Below are positions 24,802 to 37,043 of a stretch of 64,000 bases of DNA, one piece after another (position 1 is the first letter of the stretch; every line of letters starts with the position of its first letter). The stretch is from Paraescarpia echinospica (taxonomy: Eukaryota > Annelida > Polychaeta > Sabellida > Siboglinidae), in contig CM034532.1 of assembly GCA_020002185.1 (NCBI GenBank), forward strand, positions 27,325,805 to 27,389,804, in the 5' to 3' direction. The translations under genes were made by a program, and so were the position numbers. The notes under the pieces are model-generated. The model was not told where the DNA came from and made no database searches. It saw only the letters and a list, made by a program, of their open reading frames with translations.

Positions 24802-26218
24802 GTAAACGTCACCAATGCATCAAATGATAACCTGTTTGACGATGTAGAAAAAAGTAGGATAACAGACATCATCAAGGCTAGGTGATGGAGTTTTATTGGC
24901 AATATCCTTAGATTCAAGAGTACAAATGACTGCTTAGAGTGATGAAGAGATCAACCTGTGGGGAAGAGATCGACCGGAAGACCAAAAGAAACGGGGCGAC
25001 GAATGGTGGAGAGAGAACAAAAAATGTTTGGGTGGAAATCCTGGGCAGCGGCGGCATGGAGGGTGGCTGACAGGGCGGACTGTTGTGAAGCCCTGTACGA
25101 CACGTGGCACCCAAGGGATCCGTAAGCCGTAAGTAAGACAGCAAGATGTCATACTTTTTTAACAACCATTGATTTACATATTTTGATAAAACAAGTACCA
25201 GTGTGCTACACCTGACACCAACTGATGACAATTATTCGCGCCTTGCCCTTGCCCTAGGTTGCCCTAGCCTGCCCTCTTATCGTGTCACCTAGCAACGTGG
25301 TGTCTGGTTATATCGCTACTGTATTCCAACCGACTGTACCTCGTACAGACGACGTGGGTCAATATCTCTGTTTTCAACAGCCCTCCTGTATACAGCGTAT
25401 ATGATTTAACGTATCATTTATAATAGTTCATACAGTCCGTTTTCAATGTTTTGATATATGTTCCAGAGAAGACGAGACACGCTTCGAACATGAGGGATGC
25501 TTCTATGCCCAACACGTGACCAATAGAAGCGGGAAATTTGGACCTCCGGTCGCATGGGCTGACTAATCACGTCTGATAGTCTGGCAAAACATGTCGATTG
25601 AGGAAACAAAATTCTGGTGAAACAACTGAGTGATGGAGTAGCTAAGACCATGTCCGTACAAAGCTCAGAGTAAACGTGACCATTGGTACACCTTCAATTC
25701 AATTTTAATCTTAAGTTGTTATACAAGACAACAGTGCCATTATCAACAATTTTATAAAGCGCTGATGTCCTTCTACATTGTTGACTAAGCACAGAGAAAC
25801 AAACAGTCACAGTGTCTGAGGTGAACATACTTTTCGGGAAAGTTTATGTATGTCCCACTACTGTGTCAACAACTGTGAATGGATTGAAGACTGCGGGCAT
25901 CTGACCATGCAGTCGAAACATATAGAGTGAAGCCAGCTTTACTGCTGTCAAGTGATGGTATAGTCTGACACAGATTCCGATCACGGCAGTGCAATGAGCC
26001 ATGTGCTGCCACATGTCAGTCTGCCATTTACAAAAAATAAAAAAGTAGTCACACATTTCACTGTTTGTTCTAAATCGTCTGCATGCATGTCTTTGTTACA
26101 TAAATTATTTATTTTATTATTTTTGAGGAAATTTCCACTATCCTAGACATTAGTTTCATGTGTTTTAGTGGTTTGCTGATACACCAGGACATTAATCTAG
26201 TCGACAGTGTACTTTTAG

Positions 26219-26302
26219 TTTGAGGATATGTCAGCTAGATGCTGACCGTGTCAAGGAGCTGAGTGATGGGATGTCTATGAACAAGTCCATACACAGCTTA
26301 GA
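26219..26302 (+). CDS. 84-bp NLR-type LRR exon, array unit E
   Basis: Identical to the unit B exon, in a unit that carries two small deletions elsewhere. Confidence 0.6.
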
Positions 26303-27717
26303 GTAAACGTCACCAATGCATCAAATGATAACCTGTTTGACGATGTAGAAAAAAGTAGGATAACAGATATCATCAAGGCTAAGTGATGGAGTTTTATTGG
26401 CAATATCCTTAGATTCAAGAGTACAAATGACTGCTTAGAGTGATGAAGAGATCAACCTGTGGGGAAGAGATCGACCGGAAGACCAAAAGAAACGGGGCGA
26501 CGAATGGTGGAGAGAACAAAAAATGTTTGGGTGGAAATCCTGGGCAGCGGCGGCATGGAGGGTGGCTGACAGGGCGGACTGTTGTGAAGCCCTGTACGAC
26601 ACGTGGCACCCAAGGGATCCGTAAGCCGTAAGTAAGACAGCAAGATGTCATACTTTTTTAACAACCATTGATTTACATATTTTGATAAAACAAGTACCAG
26701 TGTGCTACACCTGACACCAACTGATGACAATTATTCGCGCCTTGCCCTTGCCCTAGGTTGCCCTAGCCTGCCCTCTTATCGTGTCACCTAGCAACGTGGT
26801 GTCTGGTTATATCGCTACTGTATTCCAACCGACTGTACCTCGTACAGACGACGTGGGTCAATATCTCTGTTTTCAACAGCCCTCCTGTATACAGCGTATA
26901 TGATTTAACGTATCATTTATAATAGTTCATAGTCCGTTTTCAATGTTTTGATATATGTTCCAGAGAAGACGAGACACGCTTCGAACATGAGGGATGCTTC
27001 TATGCCCAACACGTGACCAATAGAAGCGGGAAATTTGGATCTCCGGTCGCATGGGCTGACTAGTCACGTCTGATAGTCTGGCAAAACATGTCGATTGAGG
27101 AAACAAAATTCTGGTGAAACAACTGAGTGATGGAGTAGCTAAGACCATGTCCGTACAAAGCTCAGAGTAAACGTGACCATTGGTACACCTTCAATTCAAT
27201 TTTAATCTTAAGTTGTTATACAAGACAACAGTGCCATTATCAACAATTTTATAAAGCGCTGATGTCCTTCTACATTGTTGACTAAGCACAGAGAAACAAA
27301 CAGTCACAGTGTCTGAGGTGAACATACTTTTCGGGAAAGTTTATGTATGTCCCACTACTGTGTCAACAACTGTGAATGGATTGAAGACTGCGGGCATCTG
27401 ACCATGCAGTCGAAACATATAGAGTGAAGCCAGCTTTACTGCTGTCAAGTGATGGTATAGTCTGACACAGATTCCGATCACGGCAGTGCAATGAGCCATG
27501 TGCTGCCACATGTCAGTCTGCCATTTACAAAAAATAAAAAAGTAGTCACACATTTCACTGTTTGTTCTAAATCGTCTGCATGCATGTCTTTGTTACATAA
27601 ATTATTTATTTGATTATTTTTGAGGAAATTTCCACTATCCTAGACATTAGTTTCATGTGTGTTTTAGTGGTTTGCTGATACACCAGGACATTAATCTAGT
27701 CGACAGTGTACTTTTAG

Positions 27718-27777
27718 TTTGAGGATATGTCAGCTAGATGCTGACCGTGTCAAGGAGCTGAGTGATGGGATGTCTAT
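27718..27777 (+). CDS. NLR-type LRR exon, array unit F, cut by assembly gap
   Basis: The first 60 bp of the 84-bp exon are visible, through the ATG... codon of GMSM. The remainder lies in the run of N. Confidence 0.55.
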
Positions 27778-28777
27778 NNNNNNNNNNNNNNNNNNNNNNN
27801 NNNNNNNNNNNNNNNNNNNNNNNNNNNNNNNNNNNNNNNNNNNNNNNNNNNNNNNNNNNNNNNNNNNNNNNNNNNNNNNNNNNNNNNNNNNNNNNNNNNN
27901 NNNNNNNNNNNNNNNNNNNNNNNNNNNNNNNNNNNNNNNNNNNNNNNNNNNNNNNNNNNNNNNNNNNNNNNNNNNNNNNNNNNNNNNNNNNNNNNNNNNN
28001 NNNNNNNNNNNNNNNNNNNNNNNNNNNNNNNNNNNNNNNNNNNNNNNNNNNNNNNNNNNNNNNNNNNNNNNNNNNNNNNNNNNNNNNNNNNNNNNNNNNN
28101 NNNNNNNNNNNNNNNNNNNNNNNNNNNNNNNNNNNNNNNNNNNNNNNNNNNNNNNNNNNNNNNNNNNNNNNNNNNNNNNNNNNNNNNNNNNNNNNNNNNN
28201 NNNNNNNNNNNNNNNNNNNNNNNNNNNNNNNNNNNNNNNNNNNNNNNNNNNNNNNNNNNNNNNNNNNNNNNNNNNNNNNNNNNNNNNNNNNNNNNNNNNN
28301 NNNNNNNNNNNNNNNNNNNNNNNNNNNNNNNNNNNNNNNNNNNNNNNNNNNNNNNNNNNNNNNNNNNNNNNNNNNNNNNNNNNNNNNNNNNNNNNNNNNN
28401 NNNNNNNNNNNNNNNNNNNNNNNNNNNNNNNNNNNNNNNNNNNNNNNNNNNNNNNNNNNNNNNNNNNNNNNNNNNNNNNNNNNNNNNNNNNNNNNNNNNN
28501 NNNNNNNNNNNNNNNNNNNNNNNNNNNNNNNNNNNNNNNNNNNNNNNNNNNNNNNNNNNNNNNNNNNNNNNNNNNNNNNNNNNNNNNNNNNNNNNNNNNN
28601 NNNNNNNNNNNNNNNNNNNNNNNNNNNNNNNNNNNNNNNNNNNNNNNNNNNNNNNNNNNNNNNNNNNNNNNNNNNNNNNNNNNNNNNNNNNNNNNNNNNN
28701 NNNNNNNNNNNNNNNNNNNNNNNNNNNNNNNNNNNNNNNNNNNNNNNNNNNNNNNNNNNNNNNNNNNNNNNNNNNNN
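27778..28777. other. Assembly gap of exactly 1000 N
   Basis: The round length suggests a placeholder of unknown true size. It interrupts the sixth LRR unit, so the number of units in the genome is not known. Confidence 0.99.
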
Positions 28778-28930
28778 ACTAACCTTGTCGTTGAAATTAT
28801 TGCAAATATCGTATGTAGATTGGCATGCATTGCGGAAGAACATTTGCGAAATGGTAACCTGACAGTCAAGTATGTGGAGTACGCCAAAACACTGTCCGCC
28901 AACTCGACGGGACTGGCATCGTTAATGTAA
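28778..28930 (+). other. Short open frame following the gap, unrecognised
   Basis: Fifty codons are open from the gap edge to TAA at 28928, reading NLVVEIIANIVCRLACIAEE near the start. It could be a terminal exon of a gene entering from the gap. The opposite strand is also open across it, so coding status is uncertain. I do not recognise a domain. Confidence 0.25.
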
Positions 28931-29690
28931 TTTTTCAAATATAGGATGCTGCAACGCCCACATAAATACCATTTGAGCTTTGATCAAATGTTGGTTTTCC
29001 GTAATACAATCGTGATTTTGCGCGCCGTTAATCGTCCTTAATTATTGAAATGGCAGTGACGTTTTTAGTAGCATGTCCTCCTTCTACGGAATTCGGAAAA
29101 TGAAACGTATGATATGTATTAACAAAGTTACAGGGGGTGGCTCAAAGCTCCCCTATGGTCATGGGTCCCAGTCTTCCCCTACAGGAATCGTTGGGCAAAA
29201 TCGTTACCATGGACAAGCAAAAATACGTCCTTTTAACATTAGCATAGGCCTAACATTTAATTGGCTAAGTTTGCAAATTCGGTCTCACTCTGAAATATCG
29301 ATGTAAATATTGTTGCCGAATAATTGCTAATGCAGGACATACCAGAGTAGAATGAAATTCGCTAGCCCCGACGTAGTCGAAAGTTTTCAAGTTTGAGTGA
29401 TAATGACTTCACGCCGGCTTCGCATATAGCAATCGGTGTATTGTATGGGGGGATTCAGTGTTGGTTGAGCCATCTTTCATGATTTTTAATATATACCACA
29501 AAATTATGTTCCTAAGTAAAAATTGTGCTTACTCACATAAATTACGATTGTTCCCACAGTTGTAGCCCCTGCTCTACATAGCATATAGCCAAAAACAACA
29601 CAACTTGTTTTGTGACTTACCACAACATTACACCAGTCCAAGTCAAACAAAGGATATGACCACTTATCCATATACACATATGTGGATTTG
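28931..29690. other. Intergenic, nothing recognised
   Basis: Short frames only (one of 77 codons at 29073-29306, without recognisable motifs). No repeats stand out. Confidence 0.4.
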
Positions 29691-29699
29691 TATATAGAT

Positions 29700-30130
29700 C
29701 AGTGGATATGACTACCATTTGTCATTATACAGCGTTGGATTTAGGACTGTGGACGCCACTGGGCAATGACTGACCAGATATAATACCATAACAATAAACT
29801 TATATTGCGCCTGTATCCCCAGGAATCTGAGCTCAGAGGCGCAATATTCAAGAATCATTAGGCACAATCGTGAACAGGGACGAGCAAGATTCAACACTAG
29901 AGCAAGATGCCGCCGAAGGTTAGGGTGGGAATAAGATTTCAACTATAACAGTTTTGAGTGCTTTACGAAAGGTAAGTATAGTTTCAGATGATTTTTAAGT
30001 GACAGAGAGTTGATTCCAGATTTTGGGAGCAGCTACAGTGAAAGCACATTTGCCAATGTTAAGCTTGGTTTTAGGAACAAAAAGTTGTTGTGAATCAGAT
30101 GATCTCAGAGTCCTGGGAATATTTGAAAAA
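29700..30130 (-). mobile_element. LINE 3' end (L2/CR1-like), degenerate
   Basis: TATTGCGCCTGTATCC, then TGAGCTCAGAGGCGCAATA, is the reverse complement of the 3' region of the elements ending at 52703 and 53873 (GCGCCTCTGAGCTTGG ... TTAGGCGCAATA). This fragment is therefore a minus-strand 3' tail of the same broad family. No coding part is kept. Confidence 0.45.
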
Positions 30131-30710
30131 ACGCAGGAGACTAATCAAATAGGATGGCTGTCGTGTAGAAAAGGAACTACAGTGTATATGTAATAGTTCT
30201 CGCTCATCCCTATCTCTTACAATAAGGACTTCAGTGCAAAATACAACTTTTATTCATTCAGAACACTAATTTGCATTGATTTGAAGCATTCAAGTTACGG
30301 CTAAAAACGTGTTGACACCAAAAAAAATGCCCCAAAAGTGTTTTGTAAAGGGCCCCATAAAAATGGCATTGCGGGAGCTCCCGTCTACACTGTCCCGACT
30401 ACACTGTCCTAAATCAGGCACTGGTCATATATAAACAATGACAAATTTTGCTTTACAACAAAAACAAGAAACTGTGGAGTGAGTCAGATATAAAGTGTAT
30501 TCCTTTTGTGGCTGCAGCTGAGAAAGTGACATTCAGACTGGTCGTGACTCATGACACAGCTCTCAGAAACACATTGTAATGCGCCACGCCGATATCACAA
30601 TACCATTTTAATGAAGTGTTACAATCATTTCTTAACGGTGCATGTGTGCATATTTTAAAGTACCAGTACTACTGTTTTTGAAATGTGACCCACATCGGAA
30701 GGACCTTGTC
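30131..30710. other. Non-coding, 3' flank of the zinc-finger gene
   Basis: No open frame or repeat recognised. It lies downstream of the minus-strand zinc-finger gene and could include its 3' untranslated region. Confidence 0.4.
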
Positions 30711-30714
30711 AGTA

Positions 30715-32160
<1,446 letters not shown>

Positions 32161-32640
32161 GTTGACAATAGTGTAGGTTCTAACCTGTTTTCATATACAT
32201 CACGTGTTTCACAAGAGAGGATGTTCACTTCTCTCTTCAAAGCAACACAGACAGATATAGAAGTACACATGTATATTACACTAAGAGAAAGTTGTAAACA
32301 ACATACATCACATTTGAAGGTTGATCACAAGACCAGGTGCACATGTGGATGTTCATGTTCAGAAGACAGTCTGCACAGGTGTCTCACGAAAAGGTTTCTC
32401 CACAGCGGGAATGTGTGTCAGCAGCTTGAAAGTGATACTCTGAGAAGACGAATATCCACAAGTTCACTTTTGAAAGTTTCCTCCACAAAAGAGGGAGTTG
32501 GTGTCTCTTTAAATGTAACACTGCTCCACAGGAGACAAAATCATATGTTTTCTCTTGTTCCTGATAGCAAACATATGGACGTTCAAAGACTGGGCTCGAT
32601 GTCCTATGTTACGTTGGTCCACACAACTTGATAGCTGTTG
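32161..32640 (-). pseudogene. Possible decayed zinc-finger region upstream of the gene
   Basis: On the minus strand around 32360-32420 the DNA gives GGAGAAACCTTTTCGTGA followed by ACACCTGTGCAGAC, which resembles a GEKPF linker and the start of a finger, but stops break the frame. It may be older fingers or the 5' part of the gene. The evidence is weak. Confidence 0.25.
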
Positions 32641-33485
32641 CATTGCGATTCTTTGCAACTTGATCAAGTGATTGTAATTTCTTCTGATGCATACAGCCTT
32701 CGATAGTGTCACAGTCATCTGAAACAATATATGTCAGTACTGAAGGCAACATTAGAGATACTAGAAACACATAAATTGTAGAGAATTGTTATCTATTGTA
32801 ACAAACTATATCCATTCTATGTTGTACTGTAAACTATAACTATATAAAGACTAACATTACTTAAGCATCTAAGTGAGTCAGTAAATGAGCAATACAGGCT
32901 AGATCAATAACCTCATTTAAAAATCATCTTAAGACTTGAGATATTCTGGACTATCCATGTAATACTATTAGTCTCGCTTAACCAATTCTTGTCTGGCTGT
33001 GACGTGACTCCGACATGAACATAGTCTGGCTCAGTACACAACTTCTAGCAAGTCTATCCTCCAGAATGTTTACATATATATATTATGTTTTTTTCATAAT
33101 GAAAGAGAATTATACAAAAAGGAACCTTAATTAAACTAAATGAACATAACACAATTCTGCCTAAAAAAGTAAATTACAATAATATATCATGAGCATCTAC
33201 AATCAAGGTAATAAAATTATATAGTATTAATTTTAAAAGTAGAATTGTTTCTTTTTGTTTTACAATCATTAATACAATATGTACCATATTCTTTGTATTT
33301 ACCGAAAATAGCTTAAGATTACACAAACATCTTCTCACATTATAGTGAAAACGATAAAAAGGTGGAACCACTGGGTGGAACTTGTGTGTCGTTTTACTGT
33401 TGTGAGGAAGTGGGTTTACTGACAAAGGAGGGGGAAACTGGATCAAGATGAGAGGGAGGTCACTTATATAGAGGCTAATATAATT
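32641..33485. other. Intergenic, nothing recognised
   Basis: AT-rich DNA with short frames only, between the zinc-finger gene (divergent side) and the RTE element. Confidence 0.4.
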
Positions 33486-33489
33486 GTAT

Positions 33490-35690
33490 TATATCACAAG
33501 CAGAAAAAGAAATGGCTGAAACAGCTCCTCATTTCTGAATTTGTCTTGCCATTTTATGCGTAGAATTCTTCGCAGACATCAGCTAAGGAATGTCTGGATT
33601 TTGCCCAGTGTTGTTTTGTTATTCTCCATGTTTCAGAGCCATACAACAATACTGATTTACTTTGGAGTTAAAAATCCTGATTTTTGTTGTTTTTTATTTT
33701 TTGTTGGAATTCCAGATGTTTCTTAGTATCAGGAATGCTGTCCATGCCTTGCCCACTCTTGCAGCAACACCTGCCTCAGTACCACCTTGTTTGTTTATCA
33801 CGCTCCCTAAGTATGTAAATGAATCCACTTCCTCAAGGGGCTCTCCACCAGCTATAACTGGATAGTCGTTCCTACTGTGTACTTTCATGATCTTGGTTTT
33901 GTTTCTGTTGATCTTCAGACTTGTCTTTGCTGTTGTTGATTCAAAAAATGTAATTTTGTCCTGCATCTGTTTGTGGGTGTGTGATAGTAATGTCAGGTCT
34001 TCAGACAAGTCCAAGTCCTCCAGCTGAATCCATGGTATCCACAGTATGCCATTTCACGGCTTTTTTGCCTCCTGTCCGTGGTGGTCCTCATAATCCAGTA
34101 AATCATGAGGATTAACAGGAAAGGCAACAGCTGAACCCCCGTCTCAACTTCGAAACTATCTGATAGTGTCCTCCATGCACCACCTGGCAAGACATTCCTT
34201 GGTAGGTGCTCTGGATCACGGATATTACCCTTTCTGGAATGCCATAATGTCTCATCAGATTCCAGAGTGTCAATTAAATTAACATACAGTGGTCAGTTCC
34301 ATTCCAACGATTGTTCTAATATGATGCGCTTAGTAGCTATTAGATCTGTGCAAGATCTATCCTGTCGGAAACCTGCTTGGTGTTCTCGGAGCTTTGCATC
34401 CACTGCTTCTTTCATCCTCTCTAATATCACTCTGTTCAGCACTTGTCCCGGGACTGAGAGTAACATTATTCCTCTATACTTTCTTGGGGAGCTTGACTAC
34501 GAGTCCCTTTCTCCATTCCTCTGGAACTCTTTCGTCTTCCCTGACTTTCTTGAAGAGGCTGTGCAGTATTTCCGTGGATGTGTTAATGTCTGCCTTTATC
34601 ACCTCTGCTGGTATTTCATCCGGCCCTGCTGCTTTTCCGTTCTTCACTTTCTTGATTGTGTTCTTGATTTCTGTTCTGCTTGGTTTATCACAGTTTATGG
34701 GTAGAACTGTCTCTGCTGGGGGATCTTCTAGTTCTGTTAAGTACTCCAAACATCTCTTTTGTTGGTTGTCTACCGTGGTGAAGGCTTTTCCTTGCTTGTC
34801 TTTAATTTTGTCTTTAGTTTGTCCCTTTGTTGATAGTTGCCTTCCAGCTTCTTTGTTATGTTATATAGATCTTTCATTTTTCTTTTTGCTGCTGCCTCCT
34901 CTGCCTGTGTTGCCAGGTTGTCCTCCAGGTTGTCCACCAAGCTTCTCTTGTCTCTTCTGATGTTCTTCTTTACCTCCTTCTTAGCTTGTGTGTACTGTAC
35001 GTGGGCTTCTGCCTGTGTTGCCAGGTTGTCCTCCAGGTTGTCCACCAAGCTTCTCGTCTCTTCTGATGCTCTTCTTTACCTCCTTCTCAGCTTGTGTGTA
35101 CTGTACTTGGGCTTCTGCCTGTGTTGCCAGGTTGTCCACCAGGTTGTCCACCAAGCTTCTCTTGTCTCTTCTGATGCTCTTCTTTACCTCCTTCTCAGCT
35201 CGTGCGTACTGTTCTTGGGTTTCTGCCTGTGTTGCCAGGTTGTCCTCCAAGTTGTCCACCAAGCTTCTCTTGTCCTTCTGATGCTCTTCTTTACCTCCTC
35301 CTGAGCTTGTGTGTACTGTGCTTGGACTTCTGGTTTCGTTGCTCTAGTTCTTCTGCTGTTCAGTATCGCTTTCTCTTCCTTTCGCACTTGTAGCTTGAGT
35401 AATGTGTCAGCTGTCATCCAATCTTTGTGCTGTGTTTTCTTTCTGCCTACTGTCTCTTCACAAGCACCAGTCCACATCTCCTTGGCTTGTTGCCACTTCG
35501 GTTCTAGTTCAGTGTTGCTATCGTATAGTTCTTGCAGCACCTGGTATCTGTTCGAGAGGCTGATCCGGTGTTTCTCTGTCGTTCCCTTGTCCTTCAGTAG
35601 ATCTATGTTGTAACATGTTCTTGTGCTGCTGCCCTGTGCTGTGTGCCTCTTATGATGAAGCTTGGATGTTGCCACCACCAGGTTACGATT
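33490..35690 (-). mobile_element. RTE-clade LINE, 5'-truncated and frameshifted
   Basis: Minus-strand pieces in order: a linker region after the endonuclease (35678-35184), the start of the reverse transcriptase with NGKAAGPDEIPAEVIKAD (34749-34474), LREHQAGFRQDRSCTDLI (about 34380), then the palm and thumb with KTSLKINRNKTKIMKVHS and LEEVDSFTYLGSVINKQGGT (34014-33694). The tail is RRILRIKWQDKFRNEEL (about 33560). This order and the SFTYLGS motif are typical of RTE-type ORF2 proteins. The endonuclease is missing, and at least four frameshifts make it inactive. It carries an unusual internal coding repeat (separate entry). Confidence 0.85.
34901..35330 (-). repeat. 108-bp coding repeat (36 residues) inside the RTE ORF, four copies
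   Basis: CTGCCTGTGTTGCCAGG recurs at 34901, 35009, 35115 and 35223 (spacing 108, 106, 108). On the minus strand each unit encodes SLVDNLEDNLATQAE, then QYTQAEKEVKKSIRRDKR. Ordinary RTE proteins have one such charged helical segment between endonuclease and reverse transcriptase. Here it was multiplied. One 106-bp unit shifts the frame, so the expansion is now broken. Confidence 0.85.
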
Positions 35691-36555
35691 TTTAGATGTG
35701 CTATAAATTCAATCAGTTGGTGCTATTTTGTTTGTTACCATGGAAATCGAGTGTCAGGCAGAAAAAATATCAGCATAATTTTTTACCCAGTAAGAACTTC
35801 TCGACAAACAAATTATTTATTCTTTCCCAGAGGCCCAAGACCGTCAAATATTTCATCGGGCTGGAAACTTTGAAAAAGCGTCGTCCTGAAAGACAGGCAG
35901 ATTTTTTAAAAGAAAATAACTGAGCACTTGTCTGGTATCCGGGCCACCTTAGTACACTATTTCGAACCCTGCACTACAAATGCTGCTGTGTGGGTGGAGC
36001 TTCCACAAGGTTTACAATAAATAATGGGCCCAAAGATCACTCTTAGTCATAGATCGATGTCAGACGGTGCTGAAAACTGGGGGTGCAGACAAATTACGGA
36101 ATATATTTTTAATAGAAAGAATAAGGTACATAGAAATACCTGTTTTCATGCAACTTTTGCAAAGGCACATACCGGTATCATATGTAATTTTTTTATTGAA
36201 AATTATATTATCAATATTGCTGGAATTAAAACCCATTATTTTTACATGTAAATAATGCATACATATGATTAAATAACACATTGAATAATTTTGTTTTTTT
36301 TAATAGTCATCAACATACTTTAAACATAATCATAACATGCTTACCATAAGGACAAATATCCCATAGCTTGAGCTCTGCACGGCAAATCATATGACGTTTT
36401 TCGGTGTATCCGTTCTGTCTCTACTGTCTCAGAGCACTGCTTTATCAAGTTCAAGTAGTCTCTACAGTAAAAAAATATCATGCATGTTAGCCTGTGCCTG
36501 CGGTTTGACTAAAAAGCGCACAACCACGAACGACCACGCACAACCAAAATGTATG
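35691..36555. other. Intergenic, nothing recognised
   Basis: Several frames of 60-76 codons overlap on both strands, but none shows a motif I recognise. Confidence 0.4.
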
Positions 36556-37043
36556 TAGTGGAGACCTAGGGCCGAGTACATTTTTATGAGTACAAGTACT
36601 TTGGTGATGGATAAGTACAAGTACATTGCTAAAAGCTGAGTACGAGTACATTCTCACGAGTATATGTAAAAGTATGAGTACATTTTTAAAAATATTAAAT
36701 AATAACGTATTTTTAAATTATTCATTAATCTAATTTATATAACTCAGCACAAGTGAATATGCAATGCAGTTGATCAATTTTTTGAGGAAAATTAAAAAAA
36801 CCTCTATTTCATCAACAATGAAAGTCACTTCATTGGCATTCATTTCAGTGGCATCGTATGATCTATCTATTTGCCATTGCACCGAATGAACATGAGTTGT
36901 TCACAGGTTGAGTCCTTCAGGATGCAATATTCAGGGCAGAATACTTTCTTGGCTATGCTATATACCCTTTCAACTGGGGCTGATGAGGCTGGAATGCTGA
37001 GATGGTGAGGGACCAACTGAGCCAGAGTTGGAAAATTCAGAAC
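36556..37043 (-). mobile_element. hAT-family DNA transposon remnant
   Basis: This combines a transposase C-terminal fragment (36867-37043) with a region at 36565-36700 rich in GAGTACA, AGTACAAGTAC and similar motifs. Those resemble the subterminal repeats of hAT elements. The element is read on the minus strand, with the repeat-rich end downstream of the stop codon. Confidence 0.6.
36867..37043 (-). pseudogene. hAT transposase C-terminal dimerisation domain fragment
   Basis: The minus frame reads FPTLAQLVPHHLSIPASSAP, then VERVYSIAKKVF, then EQLMFIRCNG and a TAG at 36867. FP-x-LA-x-LA-x-x-x-LSIPASSAPVERVFS is the hallmark of the hAT dimerisation domain. About 58 codons remain, and a TGA lies just upstream (about 37050). 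The rest of the transposase, including the catalytic residues, is missing. Confidence 0.85.

Larger units (their letters stand above)
20640..27777. repeat. Tandem array of 1.5-kb LRR-exon units (copies B-F)
   Basis: Units begin with CATACTTTTTTAACAACC at 20640, 22144, 23647, 25150 and 26649, at spacings of 1504, 1503, 1503 and 1499 bp. Unit E is shorter through two 2-bp losses (near 26160 and 26515). The last unit is cut by the assembly gap. Copies are nearly identical, indicating very recent or ongoing homogenisation. Each holds one intact 84-bp LRR exon, one decayed LRR exon and a LINE 3' coding scrap. Confidence 0.97.

Noticed and set aside
20908..27148. Recurrent minus-strand frames of 70-105 codons in the 1.5-kb units
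   Set aside because: They repeat because the DNA repeats. They overlap LRR exons and LINE coding on the other strand and show no motif.
28778..28930. C-terminal exon of an NLR after the gap
   Set aside because: The 50-codon frame lacks LRR spacing or any recognised domain, and both strands are open. It is kept only as an unrecognised frame.
27719..28938. Long open frames on both strands of about 370-400 codons
   Set aside because: They are made almost entirely of N from the assembly gap; only the edges are real sequence.
34267..35613. Plus-strand frames of 100-190 codons over 34.3-35.6 kb
   Set aside because: They are antisense to the RTE reverse transcriptase and have hydrophobic low-complexity content typical of shadow frames.
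36024..36281. Overlapping 60-75-codon frames on both strands
   Set aside because: They are short, AT-rich and motif-free; there is no reason to prefer any of them.
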